The notes under the pieces: model-generated
The model's database searches: none
Seen by the model: the letters and a program-made list of their open reading frames with translations, nothing else
What the model was told of the DNA's origin: nothing
Origin: Massilia sp. UBA2604
GTDB lineage: Bacteria > Pseudomonadota > Gammaproteobacteria > Burkholderiales > Burkholderiaceae_D
NCBI GenBank assembly: GCA_002339265.1
Contig: DDKG01000356.1
Span: forward strand, 1-9,686
DNA length: 9,686 bases
Reading direction: 5' to 3'
Part shown: one piece after another, positions 1 through 6,260 of the stretch
How the letters are laid out: each line of letters starts with the position of its first letter
Position numbering within the stretch: position 1 is the stretch's first letter
Position numbers and translations under genes: made by a program

Positions 1-705
<705 letters not shown>

Positions 706-714
706 GTACCTGGA

Positions 715-2085
715 ATGCGCCTGATCCCGAAGACGATGGGCGGCCAGCTGGTCGCGACGATGCTGCTGGCCGTGCTGCTGGCGCATGCCGCCGCGATCGT
801 GGTGCGCCAGCTGACCCCGGACGCGATGCATCCGCTGGCCGCGCGCTATATGCTCGACCGCATGGCCGGCATCTACCAGTCGCTGCGCCTGTCGCCGCAA
901 AAAGGAGAAGAGCTCGTGGCATCCATCGGTTCGCCGACCGCGCGCTTCTGGCTGGCCACCGGCGCCAGCGCGGGCGCGGCCGCCCCGGAGATGAACGAGG
1001 ACGAACGCCGGCAGGCGCAGGCCCTGTCGGAACGCTTGCAGCATGTGTCGACGTCGGCGCCGGCGCCGCGCAGCTGGGTGCAGCTGACCGACCATGCGCC
1101 GGACGACGATGGGATCAAGCAGGCCGGCATGCTGGCATCGGTGGAGCTGCCGGACGGGCGCTGGCTGGTGGGCTACCAGCAGTCGCCAGGCGGCAGTCCC
1201 TGGTGGCGTCCGCTGCACTTCTCGATCCCGGTGAGCACCCTGCCGGTGCTGCTGGTGGCGCTGCCCTTCATCGGCCGCATCCTGCGTCCGATCCGCGCGC
1301 TGGAGCGCGCCGCCGAGCGCTTCAGCCGCGGCGAGCATGACGGCCCGCTGCCCGTGACCGGCCCGCGCGAGGCGCGCGAGCTGACCGCCGCCTTCAACAC
1401 GATGGCCGAGCGCCAGCAGCGCTTCGTCGAAGACCGCACGCGCATGCTGGCCGCGATCAGCCATGACCTGCGCACGCCGATCACCTCCCTGCGCGTGCGG
1501 GTGGAGCTGATCGACGACCCCGCGCTGCGCGCGGCGATGACCCGCACGCTGGAGACGATGGGCCTGATGGTCGAGCAAACCTTGCGCTTCGCGGCCGAGG
1601 ACTGCATCGGCGAGCCATCGCAGGACGTCGACCTGGCGGCCCTGATGCGCGACCTGGCGGCCGAACTGGCGCGCCCCGGAAAACGGATCCGCTACGCCGG
1701 CCCTGAGACGCTGCCCTACCGCTGCCGTCCAATCGCCCTGCGCCGCGCAGTAGGCAACCTGGCCGAAAACGCGATCCGCCACGGCACCGAGGTCACGCTC
1801 TGCGCCAGCGCGCCGGGAGAAGGCAACGACCTGATCCTGGCCGTCATCGACAACGGCCCCGGCATCCCCGAGACCGAACTGGAGCGCGTCTTCGAGCCTT
1901 TCGCCCGCCTCGACAGCGCCCGCTGCCGCGACACCGGCGGCGACAACGGCCACGGCAGCGCCGGCGGCAGCGGCGTCGGCCTCGGCCTCTCCATCGCCCG
2001 CTCCTGCGTCGAAGCCCACGGCGGCACCCTCACCCTGACCAACAACACCCCCGGCCTCACCGCCACCATCGCCCTCCCCACCTGA
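715..2085 (+). CDS. EnvZ-type membrane sensor histidine kinase
   Basis: Inner-membrane sensor kinase, 456 aa, that autophosphorylates on His and passes the phosphate to the response regulator just upstream. TM1 is about residues 12-31, followed by a periplasmic sensor region of about 135 residues and TM2 at about 170-188. The HAMP domain is about 190-241. The H-box AAISHDLRTPITSLR has phospho-acceptor H250. The ATPase domain shows an N-box (N348, N352), a G1 box DNGPGIP (379-385), an F-box FEPFARLD and a G2 box GSGVGLGL (418-425). All catalytic motifs are intact. Between the F and G2 boxes lies a Gly/Asp/Ser-rich stretch (about 401-417), somewhat longer than usual. The ATG at 715 follows the previous stop by 9 bp with only a weak ribosome-binding site, so translational coupling is likely. 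The signal sensed is unknown. The periplasmic region gave no recognisable domain. Confidence 0.94.
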   Translation: MRLIPKTMGGQLVATMLLAVLLAHAAAIVVRQLTPDAMHPLAARYMLDRMAGIYQSLRLSPQKGEELVASIGSPTARFWLATGASAGAAAPEMNEDERRQAQALSERLQHVSTSAPAPRSWVQLTDHAPDDDGIKQAGMLASVELPDGRWLVGYQQSPGGSPWWRPLHFSIPVSTLPVLLVALPFIGRILRPIRALERAAERFSRGEHDGPLPVTGPREARELTAAFNTMAERQQRFVEDRTRMLAAISHDLRTPITSLRVRVELIDDPALRAAMTRTLETMGLMVEQTLRFAAEDCIGEPSQDVDLAALMRDLAAELARPGKRIRYAGPETLPYRCRPIALRRAVGNLAENAIRHGTEVTLCASAPGEGNDLILAVIDNGPGIPETELERVFEPFARLDSARCRDTGGDNGHGSAGGSGVGLGLSIARSCVEAHGGTLTLTNNTPGLTATIALPT

Positions 2086-2090
2086 CTCCC

Positions 2091-2254
2091 AATTAGGGTC
2101 AGAGTAGAATTATTGAGCAATTACTCCGCGATCCCGATAATGAGGGTCAGAGTAAAATTGTTGGCCAAGATCTTGTAATCAACGATCTGCAGCGCCACTT
2201 CCAAAGGCCCCGTCTTTGAGGAAATTGCAAAATAATTCTACTCTGACCCTAATT
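2091..2254. repeat. Repeat unit 1: 164 bp bounded by perfect 24-bp inverted repeats
   Basis: The left arm (2091-2114) and right arm (2231-2254) are exact inverted copies over 24 bp, each containing the core AGGGTCAGAGT. The left full copy is 2095-2123 and the inverted right copy is 2222-2250, both 29 bp long. A third copy on the plus strand starts at 2143, with its right half strongly diverged. No flanking target-site duplication is visible. The layout resembles a small non-autonomous element or a REP-type doublet. REP-associated Y1 transposases act on such palindromic repeats, but none is encoded here, so that link is inference. Confidence 0.8.
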
Positions 2255-2330
2255 ATCTTTGCCGTCAAACCGCTGCCTTCGAAACGTAATCCTCTCATAG
2301 GAGAAATTACTTATCGATTCTCAAGATCCT

Positions 2331-2538
2331 TTTCTCAATCTAATATTATCGAGCAATTTATAAGCCCTTAAATAATTAGGGTCAGAGTCGAATTATTGAG
2401 CAATTTCTCACCTAATTGTATTAAGTGGGGACAGAGTCAGCTTGGCGGGAAATTTCTAACGAAGCGGAATAATGAGGGTCAGAGTCGAATTAAAAGCAAT
2501 TCTGGAGAATTGCTCAATAAATCTACTCTGACCCTCAT
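2331..2538. repeat. Repeat unit 2: spaced 29-bp repeats, last copy inverted
   Basis: Plus-strand 29-bp copies start at 2378 (core AGGGTCAGAGT, then CGAATTATTGAGCAATTT), at 2427 (variant core GGGGACAGAGT with a different right half but the same length and the same AATTT end) and at 2475. A half copy at 2345-2359 (ATTATCGAGCAATTT) fits a decayed copy starting at 2331. The starts are 47, 49 and 48 bp apart. An inverted copy at 2507-2535 closes the unit. The right half of the repeat contains a short hairpin, ATTG-AG-CAAT. Spacers of 18-20 bp are unrelated to each other. Confidence 0.78.
2472..2538. repeat. Nested palindrome made of two facing repeat copies
   Basis: The outer arms ATGAGGGTCAGAGT (2472-2485) and its exact complement (2525-2538) enclose an inner hairpin, GCAATTCT (2496-2503), GG, AGAATTGC (2506-2513). 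The intermediate segments pair only partly. On RNA or single-stranded DNA this would form one long hairpin. It could end transcription arriving from either side or be the substrate form of a single-strand transposase, but it has no clean U-run. Confidence 0.75.
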
Positions 2539-2541
2539 GTT

Positions 2542-2563
2542 GGGGGTGGGTGGGGCGCACGGG
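2542..2563 (+). other. Putative G-quadruplex motif upstream of the DUF2325 promoter
   Basis: Four G-runs on the plus strand with loops of 1, 1 and 5 bases: GGGGGTGGGTGGGG (2542-2555), then CGCAC, then GGG (2561-2563). This meets the usual G3+N1-7 quadruplex pattern with very short loops, which favour stability. It lies directly after the palindrome and ends 12 bp before the putative -35. Folding was not tested. Confidence 0.6.
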
Positions 2564-2575
2564 TGAAGATTTCGC

Positions 2576-2603
2576 TTGCGCGGCGTGGTGGGTGAGATAG
2601 AAT
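2576..2603 (+). promoter_or_regulatory. Putative sigma70 promoter for the DUF2325 gene
   Basis: TTGCGC (2576-2581) and TAGAAT (2598-2603) are separated by 16 bp. The -10 matches the consensus at five of six positions, the -35 only at its first three. Transcription would start within the adjoining Fur box, which is the expected geometry for Fur repression. Confidence 0.5.
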
Positions 2604-2604
2604 G

Positions 2605-2623
2605 ATGAATGAGAATCATTATC
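2605..2623 (+). promoter_or_regulatory. Fur box (iron-responsive operator)
   Basis: The 19-bp site matches the classical Fur consensus at 15 of 19 positions by direct comparison. Its centre is the perfect inverted repeat AATGA-GAA-TCATT (2608-2620), and the palindrome extends outwards with a single-base bulge. It sits immediately downstream of a -10-like TAGAAT and upstream of the start codon at 2659. This placement predicts repression by Fe(II)-Fur and induction under iron limitation. Confidence 0.75.
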
Positions 2624-2646
2624 ATCTGATGCCACTATCTTGCGTC

Positions 2647-2653
2647 GAGAGGA
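2647..2653 (+). promoter_or_regulatory. Ribosome-binding site deciding the DUF2325 start
   Basis: GAGAGGA lies 5 bp before the ATG at 2659. The upstream in-frame ATGs at 2602 and 2629 lack a comparable site, and the first precedes the Fur box. This supports 2659 as the start. Confidence 0.65.
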
Positions 2654-2658
2654 ACGAC

Positions 2659-3849
2659 ATGTGCGACAAACACGCTTCGAACGTACCCTGCCCTGCTGAC
2701 GGCCTCCAGGGATCGCGCCGGCGGCGCGTGTGGGAGTTGTCCCATGCCTGCCATTGCCCGCTGGTCGGGGTCGGGTTGCCGCTCGGTGGCTTGCGCAAGC
2801 TGGTGGAGAAGGTGACGGGTGGGAAGGTGCTGCACGATGATTACGACATCCACGTCGGCACCGTCAGCGAGTGTGCGCTGCGCACGCCCGTCGCCGATGC
2901 GGTGCAGAAGGAACTCGAACGGCGCTACGCGCAGCACGTCCAGCGCTTCCGCGCCGCCAAGACCACCGAGCAGGTCGAGGCCATGTGGGAAGCGGCAGTG
3001 GCCGCCGGCGACGTCGCCGGCGCGTTCTGGGCCGGGCTGTCGCATCCGCGCTGCACCACCGCGCTCGAAGAAAAGATGTGCCGTGACATCCATATGGTGC
3101 AGCACCAGGCCGGCGCCTGCGCGCGCGCCGACATCAACAAGTTCAACGCGGTCGTCGCCGACAATGCGCGCCTCGAGCGCGAAGTGGCGCGCCTGCAGGA
3201 GCGCTGCAATGCGCTGGGACAGGAAAAGGCGCTCGAGTGCGAACGCCTCGAGGGCCAGCTGCGCGCGGCGCGGGCGGCGACCATCGCGCGCGACGGCGAC
3301 GTCCAGGCGGTGCGCGCCGAACTGGCGCGGCTGCAGGCCAGCATTCCCGATCTCGAGTCGCGCGAGCGCCTGGCCGAACGCGTGACGCAGATGGAAGCGC
3401 GCGAGCAGGCGCTGCGCGCCCAAGTGGCAGAGCTGAAGGCAGCGCGCGCTCCTGCTCCTTCTCCAACGCAGGAAGCCGACACCGCGCCCGCACCGATCCA
3501 GGCGGTTCCGGTCTCGATGCCGGTGCGCCTCGAAAACCGCAGCGTGCTGTGCGTCGGCGGCCGCAGCAGCAGCGTGCCGATCTACCGCAATATGATCGAG
3601 CGGGTCGGCGCCCAGTTCGCCCACCACGACGGCGGCCTGGAAGACAGCAGCAGCCAGCTCGACGCCAGCCTGGCCGCGGCCGACCTCGTGATCTGCCAGA
3701 CCGGCTGCATCAGCCATAGCGCCTACTGGCGCGTGAAGGACCACTGCAAGCGCCACGGAAAACGCTGCGTCTTCGTCGACAATCCGAGCATGTCGAGCCT
3801 GGTGCGCGGCCTGCAGGAAGCCGCCACCGAAGACACCCATCCAAACTGA
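2659..3849 (+). CDS. DUF2325 domain protein with central coiled coil, Fur-box promoter
   Basis: A 396-aa soluble protein of unknown biochemical function. An in-frame extension to 2602 exists but would run through the Fur box, so 2659, with its good ribosome-binding site, is chosen. The N-terminal part carries the segment WELSHACHCPLVG (Cys31, Cys33) and a DIHMVQHQ segment with H145 and H149 spaced HxxxH. A coiled coil rich in Glu/Arg/Leu/Ala covers about 160-262, followed by a Pro/Ala linker. The C-terminal DUF2325 domain (about 295-386) shows CVGGR, HHDGG, ICQTGCISH and a CKRHGK segment, with conserved-looking Cys and His (C298, H323, C346, C350, H353) that could bind metal. The Fur box suggests a role in iron or metal stress. 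Metal binding is inference, and I know of no established activity for this domain. Its 3' end converges with the PLP enzyme gene, one base apart. Confidence 0.85.
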   Translation: MCDKHASNVPCPADGLQGSRRRRVWELSHACHCPLVGVGLPLGGLRKLVEKVTGGKVLHDDYDIHVGTVSECALRTPVADAVQKELERRYAQHVQRFRAAKTTEQVEAMWEAAVAAGDVAGAFWAGLSHPRCTTALEEKMCRDIHMVQHQAGACARADINKFNAVVADNARLEREVARLQERCNALGQEKALECERLEGQLRAARAATIARDGDVQAVRAELARLQASIPDLESRERLAERVTQMEAREQALRAQVAELKAARAPAPSPTQEADTAPAPIQAVPVSMPVRLENRSVLCVGGRSSSVPIYRNMIERVGAQFAHHDGGLEDSSSQLDASLAAADLVICQTGCISHSAYWRVKDHCKRHGKRCVFVDNPSMSSLVRGLQEAATEDTHPN

Positions 3850-3850
3850 A

Positions 3851-5116
3851 TCACGCAGCCAGTTCGCGGATCGCCGCCACCAGGCGGTCCAGCTGGGCCG
3901 TGGTCGTGAAGTACGACGGCGTGACGCGGATGCAGCTGCCGCCGACCGGGCCTTCGCGCGCCACAGTGAAGATGCCATGGCGCTCGGCCAGCGTGCGCGC
4001 CAGCGCCACGTTGTCCTCGAACGACGTCTTCCCTTTCAGGCGGAACGAGGTCACCGCGCCCGTCATCCCCGCGTCGTCCGGCGTCAGCACCTGCACGTTC
4101 GGCAGCGCGCACACTCTTGTTACCCAGTAGTCGCGCAGTGAGCGCAGATGCGCCGCGCGCGCCGCCAGCGGGATGCGCGCATGGAAAGCCAGCGCGCTTG
4201 GAATCGTCATCACCGCCGCCACGTTCAGGGTGCCGGCATTCACGCGCGCGCGGATGTCGGTCGGCGGATGTTCGGTGTTGCCGCAATCGATGTCGATGTC
4301 CTGCAGGCGGCCCTCGCGCACGTAGAGAAACCCCAGCCCGAGCGGCGCCCCGATCCATTTATGCAGGTTGGCGCCGACGAAGTCCGCGCCCAGGTCGGGA
4401 ATGCGGAAATCGAGCTGGCCGAACGACTGCGCGATGTCGACCACTACGTCGACGCCCCGTTCACGCGCCATGCGCGCGATCTCGGCCACCGGCAGCACCA
4501 GGCCGGTGCGATGGTTGATGTGGGTGAGCAGCAGCAGCCGCGTGCGCGGATGACGCTGCAGCGCCTCGACGTAGGCGTCGATCACGTTCTGGCGCGTGGT
4601 CGGCTCGGGGATCGTCACCGACACCAGCTGGGCACGGCGGCGCTTCGCCAGTTCGCGCATGGCGTCCATCACCGTGCCGTAGTCCAGGTTGCAGATCATG
4701 ACCGCTTCGCCGGCCGTCACGAGCCGGTAGTTCAGGATCAGGTTCTGCAGCGCTTCCACCGCGCTGCGAGTGATCGCGACCTCTCCGGGTGCGGCGCCGG
4801 CATACGCCGCCAGCTGCGCGCGGATCGCCGTCATGTCTTCGCGGTCGAAGCGCGTGCGCAGGTAGTGCGAGTTGTGGCGGTTCAGGTAGTCGAGGTTGCG
4901 CTTGTAGTCTTCCAGCACCGGGCGCGCCATGATGCCGTAATAGGCGTTTTCCAGGTTGACGATGTCGCCTGCCACGTCGTAGCTTGCGTCCAGGCCGGCG
5001 TCGTCGGACGCGGCGGCCGCTGGCCAGGGCAGCGCCGCACCGCCCAGGCCCAGGCTCACCCCCAGGCCGGCGGCGCTGCCCAGCAGCTTGCGGCGGCGAT
5101 TGACGGATGGTTTCAT
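3851..5116 (-). CDS. Tat-exported PLP-dependent class V aminotransferase-fold enzyme (isopenicillin-N epimerase/PvdN-like)
   Basis: 421 aa, probably a periplasmic pyridoxal-phosphate enzyme. The N-terminus has an RRKLLG twin-arginine motif (R8-R9), a hydrophobic stretch to about residue 30 and a likely AxA cleavage site near residue 36. The fold type I/class V core follows: a PLP-contacting Asp in VVVDIAQSFGQ (D227), the Schiff-base lysine in GANLHKWIGAPLG (K253) and a substrate-loop THINHRTG (198-205). Length, Tat signal and lysine position resemble PvdN, the periplasmic enzyme that modifies the pyoverdine side chain in Pseudomonas. They also resemble the wider isopenicillin-N epimerase-like group, which lacks a common substrate. 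No siderophore genes are in view, so the substrate is unknown. The start at 5116 has a moderate GGGAG site. The divergent LysR gene is the likely regulator. Confidence 0.87.
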   Translation of the reverse strand: MKPSVNRRRKLLGSAAGLGVSLGLGGAALPWPAAAASDDAGLDASYDVAGDIVNLENAYYGIMARPVLEDYKRNLDYLNRHNSHYLRTRFDREDMTAIRAQLAAYAGAAPGEVAITRSAVEALQNLILNYRLVTAGEAVMICNLDYGTVMDAMRELAKRRRAQLVSVTIPEPTTRQNVIDAYVEALQRHPRTRLLLLTHINHRTGLVLPVAEIARMARERGVDVVVDIAQSFGQLDFRIPDLGADFVGANLHKWIGAPLGLGFLYVREGRLQDIDIDCGNTEHPPTDIRARVNAGTLNVAAVMTIPSALAFHARIPLAARAAHLRSLRDYWVTRVCALPNVQVLTPDDAGMTGAVTSFRLKGKTSFEDNVALARTLAERHGIFTVAREGPVGGSCIRVTPSYFTTTAQLDRLVAAIRELAA

Positions 5117-5275
5117 GACGGCTCCCGCGAGAATGGATGTGCAGGAAAGTATAGGCAGACCAGCGCCCTGCGCCTGCCCTGGGAATGATCACCCCATAAG
5201 CGCCATTGATACCCCGGGCGAGCACGGATGGCGCCGGGTTAGAATCGCCCCACCTTACACCACCGGACAATCGCC
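5117..5275. promoter_or_regulatory. Divergent control region between the PLP enzyme and LysR genes
   Basis: A 159-bp region holding both promoters. For the minus-strand gene, TATACT (complement of 5148-5153) is a good -10. For the LysR gene, TAGAAT (5240-5245) lies 30 bp before the ATG. No convincing -35 is seen for either. A direct repeat TGATCACCCC (5186-5195) and TGATACCCC (5207-5215), 21 bp start to start (two helical turns), lies between the two -10 elements and could bind the LysR protein. ATCA at 5188 and TGAT at 5207 also form an inverted pair. Confidence 0.45.
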
Positions 5276-6250
5276 ATGCTCAGCCGCGACATCGAGATCT
5301 TCCGCACTGTGATGACCTCGGGCTCCGCCACCCGCGCCGCCAAGGTGCTCGGACTGTCGCAGCCGGCCGTCAGCATGGCACTGCGCCGGCTCGAGGAGCG
5401 CGCCGGGATGGAACTGTTCCAGCGTCCGGGCGGCAAGCTGCAGCCCACCCAGCAGGCGCAGGCTCTGCTGGCCGAGGTCCAGCGCCACTTCGTCGGCATG
5501 GACGTGATCGAGCAGCGCATCCGCAGCCTGAAGCAGTTCGGCGCCGGCCGTGTGCGCATCGCCGCCTTTCCCGGCCTGGGGACCGGCTTCGTGCCGCGCG
5601 TGCTGGCTGACCTTGCCGCCGCAGGCACACGCAGTATGGTGTCGCTGCAGGTGATGGGGTCACAGGACGTGCGCAGCCAGGTGTTGCGCGACGAGGTGGA
5701 GCTGGGCATCGCGGCCCAGGACATCTCCACCGCCGGCGTCGAGCACGCGCTGTTCGCCCACTACTTCGGCGTGGTCGCCCTGCCCGCGGGCCACACGCTG
5801 GCGCGCAACACCGTGGTCACGCCGAAGCAGCTGGCGCGCCATCCCTTCGTGGCGCTGCAGCCGGACGACGCGGTGAGCCTGCGCCTGGACGCCATCTGCC
5901 GCAGCCACGGTGTGCAGCTGCAGACGGCGGTCGAAACCTCGTACACCTTCAGCCTGTGCGAACTGGTGCGCAACCGCATCGGCATCGCCCTCGTCAATCC
6001 GGTCACGGCGGTCGACTACCTCGATGCGGGCCTGGTGTTCCGTCCGTTCTCGGAGCGGCTCGACTTCACGGCGCTGACGATGTGGCCCGCCGGTCGCCCT
6101 CTGTCGCCCTTCGTGCGCCAGATGCTGGGCGCCATGCGCGCGCGGCTGCAGGCCGACATGGAGCGACTGCGCGCGACGATGCCGCCGGGCGCGGGCAAGA
6201 TCGCCCTGCACCAGTTCCAGCCACTGGATGAAGCCATGCCCGCGGCTTGA
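5276..6250 (+). CDS. LysR-family transcriptional regulator
   Basis: A 324-aa DNA-binding regulator of usual LysR length. The N-terminal winged helix-turn-helix (about 1-60) shows the family pattern: an IEIFRTVMTSGSATRAAKVL segment, then SQPAVSMALRRLEE and the wing LFQRPGG. The effector-binding domain covers about 90-297, with a typical GIALVNPVTA segment near 240. The family usually senses a small molecule and controls the neighbouring divergent gene, here the Tat-exported PLP enzyme. The ligand cannot be read from the sequence. The ATG at 5276 starts exactly at the conserved N-terminus. The ribosome-binding site is weak, with only a GGAC stretch 8 bp before. The 3' end converges with the RTX-protein gene, leaving 10 bp and no obvious terminator. 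Confidence 0.93.
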   Translation: MLSRDIEIFRTVMTSGSATRAAKVLGLSQPAVSMALRRLEERAGMELFQRPGGKLQPTQQAQALLAEVQRHFVGMDVIEQRIRSLKQFGAGRVRIAAFPGLGTGFVPRVLADLAAAGTRSMVSLQVMGSQDVRSQVLRDEVELGIAAQDISTAGVEHALFAHYFGVVALPAGHTLARNTVVTPKQLARHPFVALQPDDAVSLRLDAICRSHGVQLQTAVETSYTFSLCELVRNRIGIALVNPVTAVDYLDAGLVFRPFSERLDFTALTMWPAGRPLSPFVRQMLGAMRARLQADMERLRATMPPGAGKIALHQFQPLDEAMPAA

Positions 6251-6260
6251 ACGCGCGGAT

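Larger units (their letters stand above)
2086..2604. other. Non-coding repeat island between the two-component operon and the DUF2325 gene
   Basis: About 520 bp without a credible gene and visibly more AT-rich than the flanking genes. It holds the copies of a 29-bp repeat described separately, a nested palindrome, a G-run motif and the promoter of the next gene. A minus-strand frame of about 36 codons lies inside the first inverted-repeat pair (stop complement at 2121-2123). It has no ATG start and no family I recognise, so it is not called as a gene. No simple terminator for the histidine kinase gene is visible other than the stem-loops that the inverted repeats could form. Confidence 0.8.

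Noticed and set aside
2331..2538. CRISPR-like array (29-bp repeats, regular spacing)
   Set aside because: Spacers are only 18-20 bp, copies occur in both orientations, repeats diverge strongly and no cas gene is present.
2091..2538. Insertion sequence with its transposase
   Set aside because: No reading frame long enough for a transposase lies in the island, and no target-site duplication is visible.
2602..2658. N-terminal extension of the DUF2325 protein from the ATG at 2602
   Set aside because: It would overlap the -10 and Fur box and lacks a ribosome-binding site, while 2659 has a good one.
2635..3978. 447-codon minus-strand open frame antisense to DUF2325
   Set aside because: Its composition (Ala/Arg/His-rich, low complexity) is typical of a GC-rich antisense shadow, and the plus-strand frame encodes a recognised domain.
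2659..5116. Part of a siderophore biosynthesis cluster
   Set aside because: Only one Fur box and one PvdN-like enzyme, on opposite strands, with no synthetase, transporter or receptor gene in the window.
4148..5188. 346-codon plus-strand frame across the PLP enzyme gene
   Set aside because: Shadow frame: no recognisable motif, whereas the minus strand has intact Tat and PLP motifs.
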